A stretch of 64,000 nucleotides of DNA. It comes from Papaver somniferum. Its lineage: Eukaryota; Streptophyta; Magnoliopsida; Ranunculales; Papaveraceae. The notes beneath the pieces are model-generated. The model was not told the DNA's origin and ran no database searches. It was given only the letters and a program-made list of their open reading frames with translations. Position 1 is the first letter of the stretch; each line of letters begins with the position of its first letter. The DNA lies in assembly GCF_003573695.1 (NCBI RefSeq), contig NC_039359.1:155488210-155552209 (forward strand), read 5' to 3'. Positions 1 to 10,927 of this stretch are shown here, piece after piece. The position numbers were made by a program, and so were the translations under genes.

Positions 1-640
1 ATGCTACACCCCTAAAATTGCTAGATTTTGTGTCCAAAAGCACATCTGTTGAAAATTTCAGGTTTGGGGGTAGGTCATTAATATCTGTAGTCTTACTGAC
101 CTTGTCATGTTGTATATGCTTGAGGCTGTCGATATTTCTGCATGTCGTTTTCTGGGTTGATCCTCAACTCTTTAGGTTGTATGTATATGGTGAATTTTCT
201 TTGTATATAATCCAGTAGGTATATGTTCAATTTCTCTATCTCGAGTCAGTCGAGTCTTATTTTTCTTTTCTTGTATATATTGTGCTAATCCAATATGCTA
301 TCAGCTGAAAAATGTTGGATTCTAGCATTGAATAATGGAGTTCAAAACTTGCTTTCGCCGATACCCGGTAATCTCTTTCCTTTTCCTCTACGCAACATGG
401 TTCTCTTGGTATGTTGTGGTATAATTCTGATCATCTTTAGAAACATTGAGGACAATGTTTAGTTTATGCTTGGGGGCAACATCTAGCCGTTTCGGCAAAC
501 AAACCCCCATTTGTTAACTCTTTCGTCTTTAATTAATAATAGTAGAACTTAGAAGTTTATTTTCGCATCGTTACAACTCCCTGTGGGATCGACCTGTATT
601 TGCCATATCTATGTTATAGACACTGTGCTCTTGCAGTTTA
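1..640 (+). mobile_element. 3' remnant of a non-autonomous Ty3/gypsy-type element (interior end plus start of LTR)
   Basis: The plus strand here resembles the minus strand of 15540-15960 in the non-autonomous element further right. Both have a degenerate reading frame containing FWVDPQLFRL and ending near VYGEF, then a stretch ending in ACATTGAGGACAATGTTTAG, then a purine-rich GCTTGGGGGCAAC tract at about 467-480 that looks like the polypurine tract (PPT) before a 3' LTR. Downstream, 570-600 carries CTCCCTGTGGGATCGACC, a motif I associate with gypsy LTRs. The element enters from outside the window and is cut at about 650 by the LTR-C fragment. No intact coding region remains. Confidence 0.55.
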
Positions 641-651
641 ATATTGTAGGT

Positions 652-796
652 TTCTAAGCCAACCACACTTTCTATCCTACTCCGAGACCTTTAGCTATAT
701 ACACTAGAAATCAATACTTATAGTTTTGATCACTAACATTGACAAACATGCTTGAGATAGCAACGCATGCGAGTTCGACCGAGCAATGCTCTAACA
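652..796 (-). repeat. LTR-C fragment (first about 145 bp of the LTR, inverted)
   Basis: The reverse complement begins TGTTAGAGCATTGCTCGGTC and matches the first 145 bp of the complete LTR at 58595-60937 and of the copy ending at 5160. The terminus TGTTAG lies at 796, directly against the coding-like sequence of the next entry. The rest of the LTR is absent, and the inner side joins gypsy-type LTR sequence at about 650. That makes this a clipped, chimeric end rather than a solo LTR. Confidence 0.75.
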
Positions 797-948
797 TAAA
801 CAATTAACAAGAAGAAATAATCTTGAATTGACATACTACTGGATGTTATTCGTTCTTCCGCATCGACCATAGTCAAGGGAGAAGTTGCAGTAACCATGGA
901 TAACATCATTATCCTTGATAGAGCCACCGTTGACTTGGAAGCCACCAT
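797..948 (-). pseudogene. 5' fragment of a possible small secreted-peptide gene, truncated by an LTR
   Basis: On the minus strand an ATG at 948 opens a frame starting MVASKSTVALSRIMMLSMV. It has a hydrophobic stretch and a VDA|E-like signal-peptidase site at about residues 28-30. The frame runs straight into the LTR-C terminus at 796, so about 50 residues are native and the rest is LTR sequence. A TATA-like TTTAAATAG lies upstream on the same strand (about 1020-1030). It resembles the start of a small secreted plant protein, but the cysteine-rich or proline-rich body that would identify it is missing. I do not recognise the family. Confidence 0.3.
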
Positions 949-2253
949 TTTCTCAGTTGTCTCTCTTTTTTTGTAACCGGAAAGGTAATTACTGTAGTTG
1001 TTAGTTGCAATTTATGATGGCTATTTAAAGCCAACTAAGGTGTTTGTTTTTAGTATTTCAACCATCGTATACGATATTCTTCACTCTAGTTGACCACGAA
1101 TATGATCTAATCTTGGAAAGTGGAGGATCTATGGAGGTGGGTCCTGGATGTTGTGGTTATTGGGAAGGACATGCATAGGTGTTTGTTTTCGTTTTCTATT
1201 TTGGGTCTTGTCAACTTGTATACCCTTTTTTTATGAACAATCCGATCACATACAATCCAAAAAGGTGATTATATGATTGTTTACAAGAAAAAGAACATCA
1301 AAATACAAGAAAATTAAAATCCAAATACAAATTAAGATACCAATTAAATATAAATCGCGAAGAGAAAGAAAAAAATACCGCAAAGGTACCGATTTTTTGT
1401 ATGAGAAATAGAGACAAAAGATGGTATAGTTCGGAATCAATTCCAACCATTTTGAATGTTTGTCTTCTTTAATAATAGATGCTCCAAAAATAAAGGAGTT
1501 CTTATCCCTTAATCTTGTTTATATGAACGAAAACCCGGATGCTCTAAATCCTTTTTGTAGAAGATGAACTCAAAGCGATGACGTGTTGAACCGTCAGTGT
1601 TCTCAAATCTAGAATAACAAGTCATGAAACAGCCAACAAACATTGAACAAATAAGCATCAAAGTGAAGAAATAATAGCTCTTAAAGCGAAGAAAGAATCT
1701 CCCAAAAAACAAAGATAAAATCATCAAAATAATGAAGAAATGTTTTGAAACACGCCAAAAAAAGAAAAAACAACATCTTATTCAATTAGAAAATATGCTT
1801 AAACGAAAGAAAAACAATAATCCTTGTCCAAACGACCAAATCTGAACAAGATGTCGGTGACGCCTATTATGGTTTCAAGAGAGTTTTTCTTCTCTTGGAG
1901 ATAGAACAAAGAGTGATTTTCATTCTATTATGAGAACCTATTCCACCCATATACAAGTTAACATGGGTATGTTTGACTTTTATTCACATGGGAAATATAA
2001 ATCGGTTATTAAATTAATAATAAATTTATCATTATTTGTAATTGACACCATGTTCCGCTAATACCCTTTAGATTTGTTAATAAAAAATAATAAAGACAGT
2101 CAAACAATTACGAAATTTTCTCCCTCTTAATCTCACTCATCTTTTCCTTTTCATCTTCCTCTTTCTGTCTTCTTCTGCATTTTTATTCAACTGCATTAAA
2201 CTAAATATTCAAGTATATATGTATTATGTTTTCCCTTTGCAAAATTTTAATAT
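949..2253. other. AT-rich stretch with no recognisable gene
   Basis: Apart from the TATA-like site noted for the previous entry, I see only short AT-rich frames of 60-70 codons without domain features and no clear repeat ends. It is probably old, decayed accessory DNA. Confidence 0.4.
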
Positions 2254-3072
2254 AATTTCTTCTTTATCTTATCTTATTAACTTAATCCACTTTTAGGCAT
2301 TCAACGGAAATTCAGTACCACCATCTCGTTTTGCTTGTGCAAAAAAATCATATCCACTCAGACAACGGTAATCAGTTTCTAAATTTTGTTAACTGCTGGT
2401 TTATAATGTGGCAGATATAAATCTTTTTATCGAGACTGAAACTTAAAATTAAGTAAAAAAAATGTCAACTTTGATAAATCAAATATTACATATTCAAATC
2501 TGGGTAGTTCAAAAAACTTCTTTGATTTAGCAAATTTAGATTTTTATGGGGAAATAAAGATGAAGATTCAAAAAAAAAAGTTTTGTTTGATCGGTTGCAA
2601 CAGATAGGGAGATGATAGTTCTAATGGTGGGATTGAAACAATAATTTCTTTTTTTTTTTTATAAAGAAACAATAATTTCTTCTTTATCTTATCTTATTAA
2701 CTCAATCTACTTCTAGTCATTCAGCAGAAATTCATCACCACCATCTTGTTTTCCTTATGCAAAAATTCATATACACCTAAACAAGGGTAAGTTTTGTTAA
2801 CTATTTGTGTGGCTGATGTAAATCTTTTTATCAAGACTGAAGCTTAAATTAACAAAAAAACAAAAAAAAATTGTTAACTTTTAAAAATTAAATATTATAA
2901 ATTCGAATCTGGGTGGTACCAAAAAATTTCTTTGATTTAGCAAATTTATCGACATGAAAACATTACCTTTCTACGGGGAAACAAAGATTATGAAGATTCG
3001 ATTTTTTTTCTATTTGATTGGTTGCATCCGGTAGGGAGATGATAGTTCTAATGGTGGGATTTAAACAATAAT
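2254..3072. repeat. Two-copy tandem repeat, unit about 410 bp
   Basis: The unit starting AATTTCTTCTTTATCTTATC at about 2254 recurs at about 2673. Both copies continue through a CACCACCATCT(C/T)GTTTT stretch and an AAATCTTTTTATC block to GATGATAGTTCTAATGGTGG (2611 and 3040). The copies differ at many sites and by small indels, so the duplication is old. No coding potential is visible. Confidence 0.75.
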
Positions 3073-3664
3073 TAGGCATGTTTTAAATTTTTTTGAGTTT
3101 TTTCTTTTTTTGTGTGTTCATTTGTTCCCAATTTAAAAGAGAAAAGGAAAAATAAAAAAATGGAAGAAGAAGAGTTTGTTTCCCACCAATAGTCACGCTG
3201 GGTTGGTATAAGAGCTAGCTAATTGTTTGACTATTACTGATATGGAGATAAGGGTAATAATAGAATAAATAACATTCTTATGATTTCCTGAGAAAGTCAC
3301 AACTCTAATAAAAATTATGATTTCCAAAACAAAAAATGACTTATAAATCATTCCTTAACCTATCCTGGTATATAAAATAATAATTTCCTTCTATATTTTT
3401 TTTATACAAAGTCGTATTTATACCAGATTGTATTTATCCATTTTTGTTTTTCATTTAGAAATATGAGTATGGGTACTGGAATCACTGACTTCAAGAATTC
3501 AAGTATATGAATAAATATTAGTTACATATAAAGTAGATTGCAGATAGTAGAGACTTTGAATGGTGAGCAAATATTGGATCCGATGCTCTTCAGATCGAAA
3601 AAGAATTATGCGGCATTTATATTTACGATCTTTTTCTCAAAGGGGAATTGCTTTAGAGCTTGTT
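3073..3664. other. AT-rich spacer, nothing recognised
   Basis: It contains a short frame at 3538-3759 that runs into the LTR-C copy and shows no domain. The matching part of the LTR stops near 3665, so this spacer is probably the sequence that replaced the missing LTR end. Confidence 0.35.
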
Positions 3665-5160
3665 TGGTCGAAGAGAAGCAAGCAAGATCAAATCACGCAA
3701 CTACAAAGATAATAGTTGGGTCTGGCTTCACAATCCCAGTGAAGTCTTCAAGTCGTTAACCTACAAGGTCTCAAGAACAAACCTAAGGTTAAAGGAGAAT
3801 CGACTCTAGTTATGCAACTAATAACACACAGGAGGTGTGGGGATTAGATTTCCCAGTTGATAGAGTTCTCCTTTATATAGTTTTCAAATCAGGGTTTGCA
3901 ATCCAAGTTACCTTGGTAACAAAGCATTCAATATTCACCGTTAGATGAAAAACCTGATTCAACCAAGCTAATATCTTTCAACCGTTAGATCTAACTTAGC
4001 TCGTTACACACAAATGAAATGTACTCTCATTTACGTTTACGTAACCGTACCTAAACGTGTGCACCAGGTTGGTTCACAAATAGTTAACCGAGGTTAGCCA
4101 TATGATTACTCTCATATCAACCTTATTCATCTCAACCATAACTAGTTCAAATGACTCAAATGAAACTAGTTAAAGAGTTGTTCAATTGTATAGAAAACAC
4201 AATCGAAACCAAATCGGTTTGATTCACTTGAATCAATCATGAACATTATAGCCACGGTTTGCAAAGATTGCATTCCTTATGATTTAAATGTTTAAGTTCA
4301 TGAACTGACCGATTTGACAAAGTAACCAGCTTAAGTATGCGTACGGGTATGCGTATTTAAGCAACCGAATTTTGAGTTTGTTAAGTTTCCAAACTCAGCA
4401 GAAATTTTCGGTTCGAAAACTTCCGCCAGTATGCGTATGGGTACTCATACTTATCTTGTCTCCTTCACCAATTTCGTATACACACATATGCATACTCTTG
4501 GTTTCCGATTTATGGATTTATACACTAATGTGCGAACACACTATATATGCTTATATCCAAAAATGGTTACATCCTCAACTCTTTATTTCAATTATTGAAA
4601 CATTCTTCTATAATGACAATAGCCGTTTTCACACACTATTAGCATCAAAGCAATTTTCAAGATATTGAAATAATCATTATCGAAACATTCCAAGCCTACA
4701 TCAAATGATTGTATCACACAAACATGTAAGATGTTACTAGGCAATTTTCTCATGATATAAGATGAACTTGGTCGAAGCGAAAGCTTACCAACACATATTT
4801 CTAGAAATATGTAAGCGAGATATACTCAGCTCGAAATCTCAAATGTGTATAGAGAAAACTATATTGTAACACGACTAATGTCTCAATATAGGAGATAGTA
4901 GAAATAGACTTCCCAAGTGATAGATGAGTTCAAGTCTCCACATACCTTTTTGTCGAAGAAGTTCCACAAGCTCCCCTTAGTAGTTCTTCGTCTTCAAGAG
5001 ATGAACGCCAAGAGATCTAAGCTCAACCACACTATCTATATCCTAGTCTGAGACATCTATAAATAGGCTAGAAATCAAGACTTATAGTTTTGATCACTAA
5101 CATTGAAAAACATGCTTGGGATAGCAACGCATGAAAGTTCGACCGAGCAATGCTCTAACA
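3665..5160 (-). repeat. LTR-C copy, inverted and missing its 3' third
   Basis: The reverse complement begins TGTTAGAGCATTGCTCGGTC at 5160 and follows the complete LTR at 58595 for about 1.4-1.5 kb. It includes the block with AAACCTAAGGTTAAAGGAGA (3774-3794) and the stretch preceding the CACGCAACTAC block (about 3690). The remaining 900 bp of the LTR (to CCCCACTTTTTCA) are absent. With one end missing no target duplication can be assessed. Confidence 0.7.
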
Positions 5161-5639
5161 CTTTTTGCGTCCTCCTTTTGCATGTGTGTGAAGGTCAAGT
5201 GGACGTGGAGTGGTTATGAAGACAAACCATAGTTTTATTCATAACCCAGTGTTCTTCATCTTTGTTGAGGGACTTATTCTTGAGGATGAAAACGATCTTG
5301 AAAGAACAGTTTTTTTCCTCGTCTTTGTCCTATTCTTTGTCCCGATCCTCCAAATATATAAAAAAACCTTTCTAGACTTGTTATCACCGGTTCCAATTCA
5401 CTCACAAATCATTTCAAAGTCGGCTTTGTTGTCCACAAACTAGTCCGCAATTTATTTTCATTGCGTGTTCCTCATCCCAAGCCCTTGCTTCAAGTTTACT
5501 TTTCCATGTCTACGTCTATTCAAAAACAAATAATTATTAAGAAAAACTTCGGAATATTCCGACAACATGAAGGTAAACACCAAATTCTTACATAGCAAAT
5601 AATTTTGGAAGTGATCCTTCATATCTTCGTGAATTACGT
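5161..5639. other. Flank of LTR-C with a weak exon-like patch
   Basis: No convincing gene. On the minus strand at about 5600-5690 a short frame reads roughly GEPVPIDDQPDLVDVIHEDM and ends near a GTAAGA donor-like site. It could be an exon of a decayed transposon gene, but nothing around it supports a family. Confidence 0.2.
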
Positions 5640-6632
5640 CTACAAGATCCGGTTGATCGTCGATCGGTACAGGTTCACCAAGACCGATCTACAAAAATAT
5701 CACAAGATTATATATTACGAAGGAAAATTAATGATAAGGTTCAACATATATACTAATTAACTAACAAACCGAAGCTAGTATTTTTGAAGGTCCGGCTCTT
5801 ACGATATTCATTATATAAGACGAACCATTAACAAGTTTTTTTTCGAACAACTCTAAGGAATAGGTTCGGCTTGTTATGAAAATTTCAAATAATCCGAACT
5901 AGGATCTAGCAATTAGGAGGGAAGTCATAAAATACAAGATCGGCCGATAACTTTAAATATTTCAGTAAGCCGAACTGCTCATCATTTGTAATAAACCAGG
6001 TGGGTTCAGATGATAATTATAAATCGAACCTATACCTGGTTCGCCGAACTATGGTGAAAAAAATATAATTTTTTAGATGATTTCAACCTACAAAAATAAA
6101 ATTAAACATAATCAGGAAGTATACATGTGTATGACTAGCATCGGGTTACTCATCGAAGTATTCATCACATAAAAATCATCATCATGAATTGAGTTTGAGT
6201 TTGTGTAAAATCATTCTCATAATTTAAGAAATCAGCCATTTCCGGATCATTATTGTAGTTGATATTATTTTCCTTGGTTTTTTAGATGACGATTGTCCCT
6301 CCTCGTCTATTGAGATTACTAGAATCAAAGATTTTTCCTCACTTCTCCTTCTCCTTCTCCAAAAAAACCTAACTTTTTTCTCCCAAAATTTATCATCAAC
6401 ACAAACTTTTATAACTTAATTATCTTAATCACGGATCATTAATATTAATCACTAATCAAAATTATTAACAACTAATTATTATTATTAACACTAATACTGA
6501 AAGGGCAGATTTGTCATTACAAAAATATTTGGTTAAGGGGATTTAGAATTTACTATTTGCAATCCATTTTTGTCCTTAATAGGTATGTCCTAAAACAGGA
6601 TTCCCGGAAAAAACCTCATAGTTAATCTACAT
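5640..6632. repeat. Diverged relative of the 6642-8230 element (CCGAAC-word region plus AT-rich tail)
   Basis: Between 5640 and 6060 the words CCGAAC, GGTTCG and TTCGGC recur in both orientations, including GGTTCGCCGAACT near 6040. This is followed by a C/T-rich stretch (CTTCTCCTTCTCCTTCTCC, 6341-6360) and an AT-rich tail with repeated ATTATTAACACTAA. It ends in GGTTAAGGGGATTTAGAATT (about 6532-6552). The same order occurs in 7130-8180 of the adjacent element, so the two look like diverged copies. I could not find terminal repeats for this one. Confidence 0.4.
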
Positions 6633-6799
6633 ATTTTTCCTGAAGGATTTTTTAGGGACCATGGTTTTTTTGAGGGGACCATGATTTTATTACGCCACCT
6701 TCCCTATAGTGATGAGGGGTGTCCTAAAATGTTGAAATGACTAACCTATCCTTAACCTAATTTAATTTAAACCAACCTAATAACCACCTATATATATAA

Positions 6800-6995
6800 C
6801 CACCACCTCCTCCCACCACCACCGCCCACCACCGCCGATTACCACCACCACCACCTCCGATTATCACCACCACCAACCACCGATTAACACCACCACCGCC
6901 GCCGATTACCACCACCACCACCTCTGATTATCACCACCACCTCCGATTACCACCACCACCAACCACCGATTACCACCACCACCACCACTATATAT
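6800..6995 (+). repeat. CACCAC-rich minisatellite with CCGATTA words
   Basis: About 190 bp consist almost entirely of (CAC)n/(ACC)n, punctuated by CCGATTA or CTGATTA roughly every 24-27 bp, about seven times. It lies inside the TIR element between the left terminal repeat and the hairpin-word array. Confidence 0.8.
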
Positions 6996-7129
6996 GTATA
7001 GATTAATTTAAAACATTAACAAATATATTCTCACAAACCCATTACTTGTCATTCGTTTTTGGTTGAATAAATGAGAAGTAATCATTAAAATGAGTTGAAA
7101 ATGGAAGTTGGAGAGAGGTTTAATGGAGG

Positions 7130-7800
7130 ATTTTTTTTTCAGAGAAAAGCTCGGTTATCACGAATTAATTTTTTCTTAACCGAACTCAGAGTTCGGTTGA
7201 TTCGCAGAAAAATACGTTTAACCGAACTCCTTGTATTAGAACAACACAAGTCCATAAGTTCGGTTCCTTCGCAAAATAAGGATATCACCGAACTTTAGTT
7301 TACGAAAATAATGAGAAGTCCACAAGTTCGGTTCGTTCGCAAAAATATTAAGTTTTCTTTGTAACCGAACTCTACCTTTGAAACTTCGTAACCGAACTCT
7401 ACCTAATTCTCCAAGAAATAAATTTCGTAGTAACCGAACGTTTGCCTAATTGCATATATGCATATATAAGCCCAGTTCGGTTGATTCGCAAAATATCTTG
7501 AAGTTTGCGAACCAACCGAACTTCTAACACTAGGTTACTTTTAACCTGCAGTTCGCTTGGAAACTTGGTTGCGTTGAAGTTTGCGAACTATCCGAACACA
7601 CAAGATGTACCCAAATAAATTGTTAAGTTCAAAGTTCGGTTACCTACCATTTTATCCTAGGTAACCGAATATTACACTGTACGACCAAAACCTCCATTAA
7701 CGAGCGAGTTCGGTAACCTGCGTGTTTGGAAAACGTAACCGAACTACACTTTCAGGTGTGTTCGGTTACATGTTCTTGACATATGGTAACCGAACTGGCC
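7130..7800. repeat. Array of AGTTCGGTT / AACCGAACT words forming serial hairpins
   Basis: About 18-20 copies of AGTTCGGTT or its complement AACCGAACT occur in 670 bp, usually in convergent pairs 20-60 bp apart. The best pair (about 7473-7522) has arms of 19 bp, AGTTCGGTTGATTCGCAAA and its complement with one mismatch. Several words are followed by a TTCGCAAA block, so the ancestral unit was longer than the 9-mer. The array is inside the TIR element. Its role is not visible; multiple transposase-binding words are one possibility. Confidence 0.75.
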
Positions 7801-8238
7801 CAAATATAATCTACATAAAAAATTTCATTTTTTTTGAAAGTTTGGAGCAATTCAACCAACATTATATAAGTTTGAAGCATACCTGGGTACCCAAATACCC
7901 TTCCTCCGGTTGTGGTTGGTAAAATCCATCGTTTTCATGTTTTCCTTCTTCATCTTCTCTAACTTTACTCTCTCAATAATTCTACTTCTTTAAAAAAAAA
8001 AACATCTGATTTTTTAATCTCACTAATTATCTTTAACTTAATCATCTCACTAATCATTATTCTAACTATTATTAACACTAACTAATCATCACCCAAAATT
8101 AATCAGGAGGGTGATTTAGGTATTAATATAAATATCTAGATAAGGGGTGACCTAGATTTACTTCTAATGTCTTTACCCAAAATAAAATCATGGTCCCCCA
8201 AAAAAAACCATGGTCCCCAAAAAATCGTTCATTTTCCT

Positions 8239-9779
8239 ATACACACAAAAAAAAAGAAAAGTCCTAAATGGATAGAGTAAAAAGTGTTTGGGCTTGGAGA
8301 AAAGGCCCTAATAATAAGTGAGAACGTGGCTTTTCCCTGAGTCGGGCCTTGTACGTCGCACATTCTGCATCAGCTCAGAATCGGCTCTGCCGACTAGATA
8401 TTTTGTATGTAATCTCCTCGCCCAAAAATGGATTGTGAAAACTACAGTGAGACCCATTCTCCCAGATTTTTCCACTGAGAAACCCACGGACAGAAAACTT
8501 CAGGCGCGCCCTCATTTTTGGGGAAAAAATTACTCCCAAACCCATATTTCTTAAAATTATGATTTTCCTTTTATTTCTTCTCCATTCGTAGTTTCTGGTA
8601 ATTTCTTTACAAACTTTGAGCAGAGGAACTGAGAGCAGCTGATGTTCACCGATTCGACGGAAGAACTTTGATTTCATGAACTTATTATCTCATAGTTTCC
8701 TTGTGATTTGACAAGTATTTTTTTTCGTTTTTAGCTTTCTAGATCTGGGAACTTCTGTTCCAAATATCACATAAAATTCAACGAAAACAACAACAACGCC
8801 TATTCTCCTTCACTTGTTTTCCACCTGAATTATGGGGCGAGATCGAGATGTGGATTCATCTTATGGAATAGCAGATGGCATCACCGAAAGATCAATTCTT
8901 TACAACAACAACGCCTCCTTGGACTTATTTCAACAGCAATAACCAATTGATTTGGGGGTCTCTTCACCGGCAACAACAACAATGGATTTGGAATTTCGAT
9001 TGGTATTGGGTGATTTAGGGTTCGAGAAGATATTTTGACGGAAAAGAGATGAATCTGTGATGGCTAACAGTTGGATTTCGAAATTCAGAGACAGAATGGG
9101 TTCTGGTTGTTCCTGTTAAAGCAAGAGACGATAAATCGCTGCCGGATAATAGAATTGATATGGCTTTTGTGTCGCTGTCAAATTGAGAGTAGAAAGAAAA
9201 TCCTGGGTTATGTGATTTATGGGTTTGTGAAGGATTGGATTTCGAAAACATATGTGGTTTAGAATGGGTTTGATTTGGTTTCAGTTGATAGAGAAGATGA
9301 TGATGTTCTGCAGCCGAAGGAAAGAACAAAGGTTCAAATCGAGAATGTATGAAGAAATTGGAGGTGTTCTTGAGCTGCAGAGTTGAGATAAACAAGGAGC
9401 ACTGCTCACTGCTGCTGGTGATCAAATGAGTTGTGTGGAGCTGTATTGAGATTCAAATGAAGCTTGTTAATTTGCAGGTTAGTAATAAGGGTGTTATTCA
9501 AAGAGAATTTTTCAGAAAGACTTAATCTCCTCGTGAATGCAATTTTTGCCGAAAAGAAAGCTTTAGTACTAGCATCATTTTCTCAAGCAAAATCTTTGGC
9601 TTAAACAGGGTCCCGTCTGCTCCAAAATATCAAAATCAAACATGATACAAGTATCGATTAGTTTACTGAATAGAATAGAATACAACATCTTGTAAAATGG
9701 GATAGGATGATTGAGATCATGGTCTTGCAGTTCGAATGTCTTGTAACTTGCCAAACTTTGACACTTTACTGGAACTGAT
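8239..9779 (+). other. Non-coding, transcript-like region with a donor-like site
   Basis: From about 8290 to 9480 the base composition is less AT-rich. A frame starting MGRDRDVDSS opens at 8832 but stops within 40 codons. A CAG|GTTAGT donor-like site is present at 9478. It could be a leader exon of a gene or lncRNA whose body is lost, or the left part of whatever element carries the palindrome array to its right. I see no coding gene. Confidence 0.25.
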
Positions 9780-9780
9780 T

Positions 9781-9922
9781 GGTCTTGGTATGTGCATTTT
9801 TTGTATTTTTGTTTGACTCTAATATGGATGATTTGTATTTTTGTCTGGATCTAATATGGATGTTGTTGGTCTTGATATGTGCAACTTTTGTATTTTTGTT
9901 TGACTCTAATATGGATGATTTG
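9781..9922 (+). repeat. Two-copy tandem repeat, period about 87 bp
   Basis: GGTCTTGGTATGTGCA at 9781 and GGTCTTGATATGTGCA at 9868 each start a copy. Both continue through TTTGTATTTTTGTTTGACTC to AATATGGATGATTTG. The interval between them carries a third partial copy. Confidence 0.8.
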
Positions 9923-9948
9923 AAATGTATGCATGAGTGTTTTGTATT

Positions 9949-10540
9949 GAAACCAACAAAAAAAAAAGGCTGCATAACTTGTTATGCAGTCCAGAGAATC
10001 GTAGCATAACACGTTATGCAGCTACTTTTTTCTTAGTATTGAAACCAACAAAAAATAAGGTTGCATAACTTGTCATGCACCTACAATAATATCTACATAA
10101 CATATTATGCAGTCATGAAAATGGATGTATACTGCATTATGCGTCAATTTTTTATGTACGCACTAAAATCAACCAAAACAATGGCTACATAACTTGTTAT
10201 AGATGCATAATTTGTTATGCAGTCGAGAAAATGGTTGCATAATTCGTTATGTGTCTGCATAATGTGTTATGCATCCTTTTTGGTGGCTACATAATGGTTA
10301 TGTATCAAGTTTTCGAAAATTTTGCCTAAAACGATGATCACCTCCTATTTTTTCATGAATTTTTTTTTTGATATTGTTGTTTGTACTCGTTGCGTAGCTC
10401 TCTTAAAAATATTTCCAACGATATAAAATTTGTAAAATTCTAAGGCGCGAATTTTTAGATATGTTATATCCAAGTTGCGTTGCCAATTATACCCCTGATG
10501 CATAACCCGTCATGCGGATGCATAATCCATCATGCAGACA
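9949..10540. repeat. Array of palindromic TGCATAAC-N2-GTTATGCA words
   Basis: About a dozen versions of TGCATAAC followed by two bases and GTTATGCA occur here. One is CTGCATAACTTGTTATGCAG at 9970-9989; others start near 10001, 10066, 10093, 10184, 10203, 10235, 10256, 10285, 10497 and 10519. Two or three sit in a larger repeat that begins GTATTGAAACCAACAAAAAA (9945, 10037). A gap at 10310-10490 is AT-rich without words. The array abuts the F-box pseudogene and seems to have replaced its 5' part. Confidence 0.75.
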
Positions 10541-10611
10541 TTTTTAATAATTTCATATAATTATGGGTGTCACGGAAATAATTATGGGTTTCACGGTACC
10601 TAAAATTAATT

Positions 10612-10927
10612 GTGGGCTTAACAATGAAAATATTAATTTTTTTGGGCATGCTCCTAATTTTCCCAAATGGATTTCACTTCCATCACCACCCCAAGCTGTT
10701 GTCTTCTGAGATTTTGGATGGTTTGATTTGTGAGTGCTTTCCATCCACAAGTTACAAAGTTGCGCTCGTACCCAAATATGGAAGTGGCCAGATAAATTTC
10801 AGCATTGATATATTTTCTTCTGATATGAATGAATTGACTACCTATGAAGTTGCATGCCCTGAAGATAATGTCAGTTGGAGGTTAATGCAGTATAATGAAC
10901 TAGTTGGCCATGATGGTGATTTGTTTT
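10612..10927 (+). pseudogene. F-box-associated-domain protein, left half of a split pseudogene
   Basis: The frame reads through PSTSYKVALVPKYGSG and FSIDIFSSDMNELTTYEVAC, the layout of the F-box-associated domain of plant F-box proteins (a substrate-recruiting part of SCF ubiquitin ligases). The reading continues in the same frame across the insertion at 41125: the W codon is completed by the first bases after the target duplication. The N-terminal F-box itself is missing; the palindrome array lies where it should be. With its 3' half the domain is nearly complete but frameshifted, so this is a dead gene that may have been broken before or after the insertion. Confidence 0.7.

Larger units (their letters stand above)
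6642..8230. mobile_element. Non-autonomous TIR transposon, 1.59 kb
   Basis: The left end starts GAAGGATTTTTTAGGGACC and the right end is its near-perfect reverse complement (…GGTCCCCAAAAAATCGTTC, ending 8230). The terminal inverted repeats run about 50 bp and include two GGGACCATG blocks on each side. Flanks are ATTTTTCCT (6633-6641) and ATTTTCCT (8231-8238), a likely 8-9 bp target duplication with one T lost. That size suggests a Mutator-like (9 bp) or hAT (8 bp) element. There is no transposase frame. The interior consists of a CACCAC/CCGATTA array, a hairpin-word array and an AT-rich tail. Confidence 0.7.

Noticed and set aside
18..218. 66-codon frame with FWVDPQLFRL as a host gene
   Set aside because: The same motif occurs at the end of the gag-like remnant at 15735-16178, so it belongs to a retroelement.
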